In this document: positions 6,417-6,869 of the stretch, one piece after another
Numbering within the stretch: the first letter of the stretch is position 1
Layout: every line of letters begins with the position of its first letter
Assembly (NCBI GenBank): GCA_964458125.1
Contig: CAYWHE010000218.1
Coordinates: 1 to 6,869, forward strand
Origin: CAYWHE01 sp964458125
GTDB taxonomy: Bacteria; Bacteroidota; Bacteroidia; AKYH767-A; OLB10
DNA: 6,869 bases
Direction: 5' to 3'
Notes under the pieces: model-generated
Seen by the model: the letters and a program-made list of their open reading frames with translations, nothing else
The model's database searches: none
Told to the model about the DNA's origin: nothing
Translations under genes and position numbers: made by a program

Positions 6417-6869
6417 TTACCGGGTGATGCTCATTTGTTTGCTGTCGACGACCACCTGGTTGATGATCAGTTCACAGGAATAACTCCCGCTTTTCAGGGT
6501 GCCGGCTTGGACCTCTGCCTGTCCGAATCCATGGCTTTCGACAGCAATTGATTGAACGAGGGAATGACCGGCATTATAAACGGCAATTGAACTCCTTCCC
6601 GAACCCTCCGGAATAAAATAACGGATAATGGTTTTGTCCGAAAAAGGATTTGGTGCATTCTGTTCCAGGTAGGGCCTGCTGCTTCCATTCTGTCCCGTTT
6701 CCTGTCTGTTCGGGCTGCTGATGCGCGCCTCCAGGGCGTCAAGCCGGCTTCTTAACAACTCATTTTCTTTCTTCAGGTTGTCAAGTTCTTCATTGCTTTT
6801 TTTCAGCATGTTAATTTGTTCCTGTTGCTCCTTGATTCCCTGCACCAATACCGGAACCAATCCCAGGTA
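6417..6869 (-). CDS. C-terminal part of a T9SS-exported coiled-coil surface protein (5'-truncated)
   Basis: The visible 150 residues are the end of a longer protein; the frame is open through the right edge (reading YLGLVPVLVQGI...), so its true start lies outside. The first 12 residues followed by KEQQEQI resemble the exit from the intramolecular chaperone (peptidase S74-like) region of Bacteroidota 'tail fiber domain' proteins, which often read LIPVLVKAIQEQQ. Visible residues about 10-50 form a heptad-rich coiled coil (KEQQEQINMLKKSNEELDNL and onwards). After a polar linker (51-66), residues 67-150 match a type A T9SS sorting domain: YLEQNAPNPFSDKTIIRY, then IAVYNAGHSLV, a Gly-rich turn, SGSYSCELIINQ and a final KQMSITR. 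The protein is therefore expected to cross the outer membrane through type IX secretion and be released or anchored at the surface. The T9SS domain is well supported; the tail-fibre/S74 identity is inferred from the short junction. Confidence 0.8.
   Translation of the reverse strand, partial: YLGLVPVLVQGIKEQQEQINMLKKSNEELDNLKKENELLRSRLDALEARISSPNRQETGQNGSSRPYLEQNAPNPFSDKTIIRYFIPEGSGRSSIAVYNAGHSLVQSIAVESHGFGQAEVQAGTLKSGSYSCELIINQVVVDSKQMSITR

Overview
The window looks like a chromosomal segment of a Bacteroidota bacterium, probably from the Chitinophagia/Saprospiria/Cytophagia side of the phylum rather than a gut Bacteroides. The evidence is a two-propeller Reg_prop/Y_Y_Y sensor kinase, a LytTR response regulator, a DUF2911 protein, a C-terminal type IX secretion (T9SS) sorting domain, and TAnnTTTG-type promoter elements with no clear Shine-Dalgarno sequences. 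The lineage is inferred from gene content only.

Layout, left to right. Bases 1-415 hold no confident gene. A short plus-strand reading frame (46-300, open to the left edge) faintly resembles the N-terminal arm domain of a Bacteroidota tyrosine recombinase, but this is weak. A TATATTTG promoter element (359-366) precedes a plus-strand gene (416-1441) for a secreted or periplasmic DUF2911 protein with a TPR-like C-terminus. This gene converges, with a 14-bp gap, on a block of minus-strand genes that fills the rest of the window. Read in their own direction (right to left), these are: the 3' end of a surface protein with a coiled coil and T9SS sorting domain (6869-6417, 5' end outside the window); a 1074-residue membrane sensor histidine kinase (6352-3128); a LytTR response regulator (3050-2304); and a class I SAM-dependent methyltransferase (2274-1456).

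The kinase and regulator form a complete two-component pair. The propellers and the Y_Y_Y domain lie outside the cytoplasmic membrane. One membrane segment leads to a LytS-type kinase core with all expected boxes (H876, N972, DNGIG). The regulator has an intact receiver (D55) and a LytTR DNA-binding domain. The sensor resembles the Bacteroidota hybrid two-component sensors, but it ends after its ATPase domain, so the output is a separate protein. The ligand and target genes cannot be read from this window; no SusC/SusD, glycoside hydrolase or sulfatase gene is present. The methyltransferase lies 29 bp downstream of the regulator and is probably co-transcribed, but no functional link is visible.

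I found no RNA gene, CRISPR array, insertion sequence or clearly new system. The points most worth a second look are the promoter element almost touching the sensor start codon (possible leaderless mRNA), the small palindrome upstream of it, the truncated T9SS gene at the right edge and the possible integrase remnant at the left edge.
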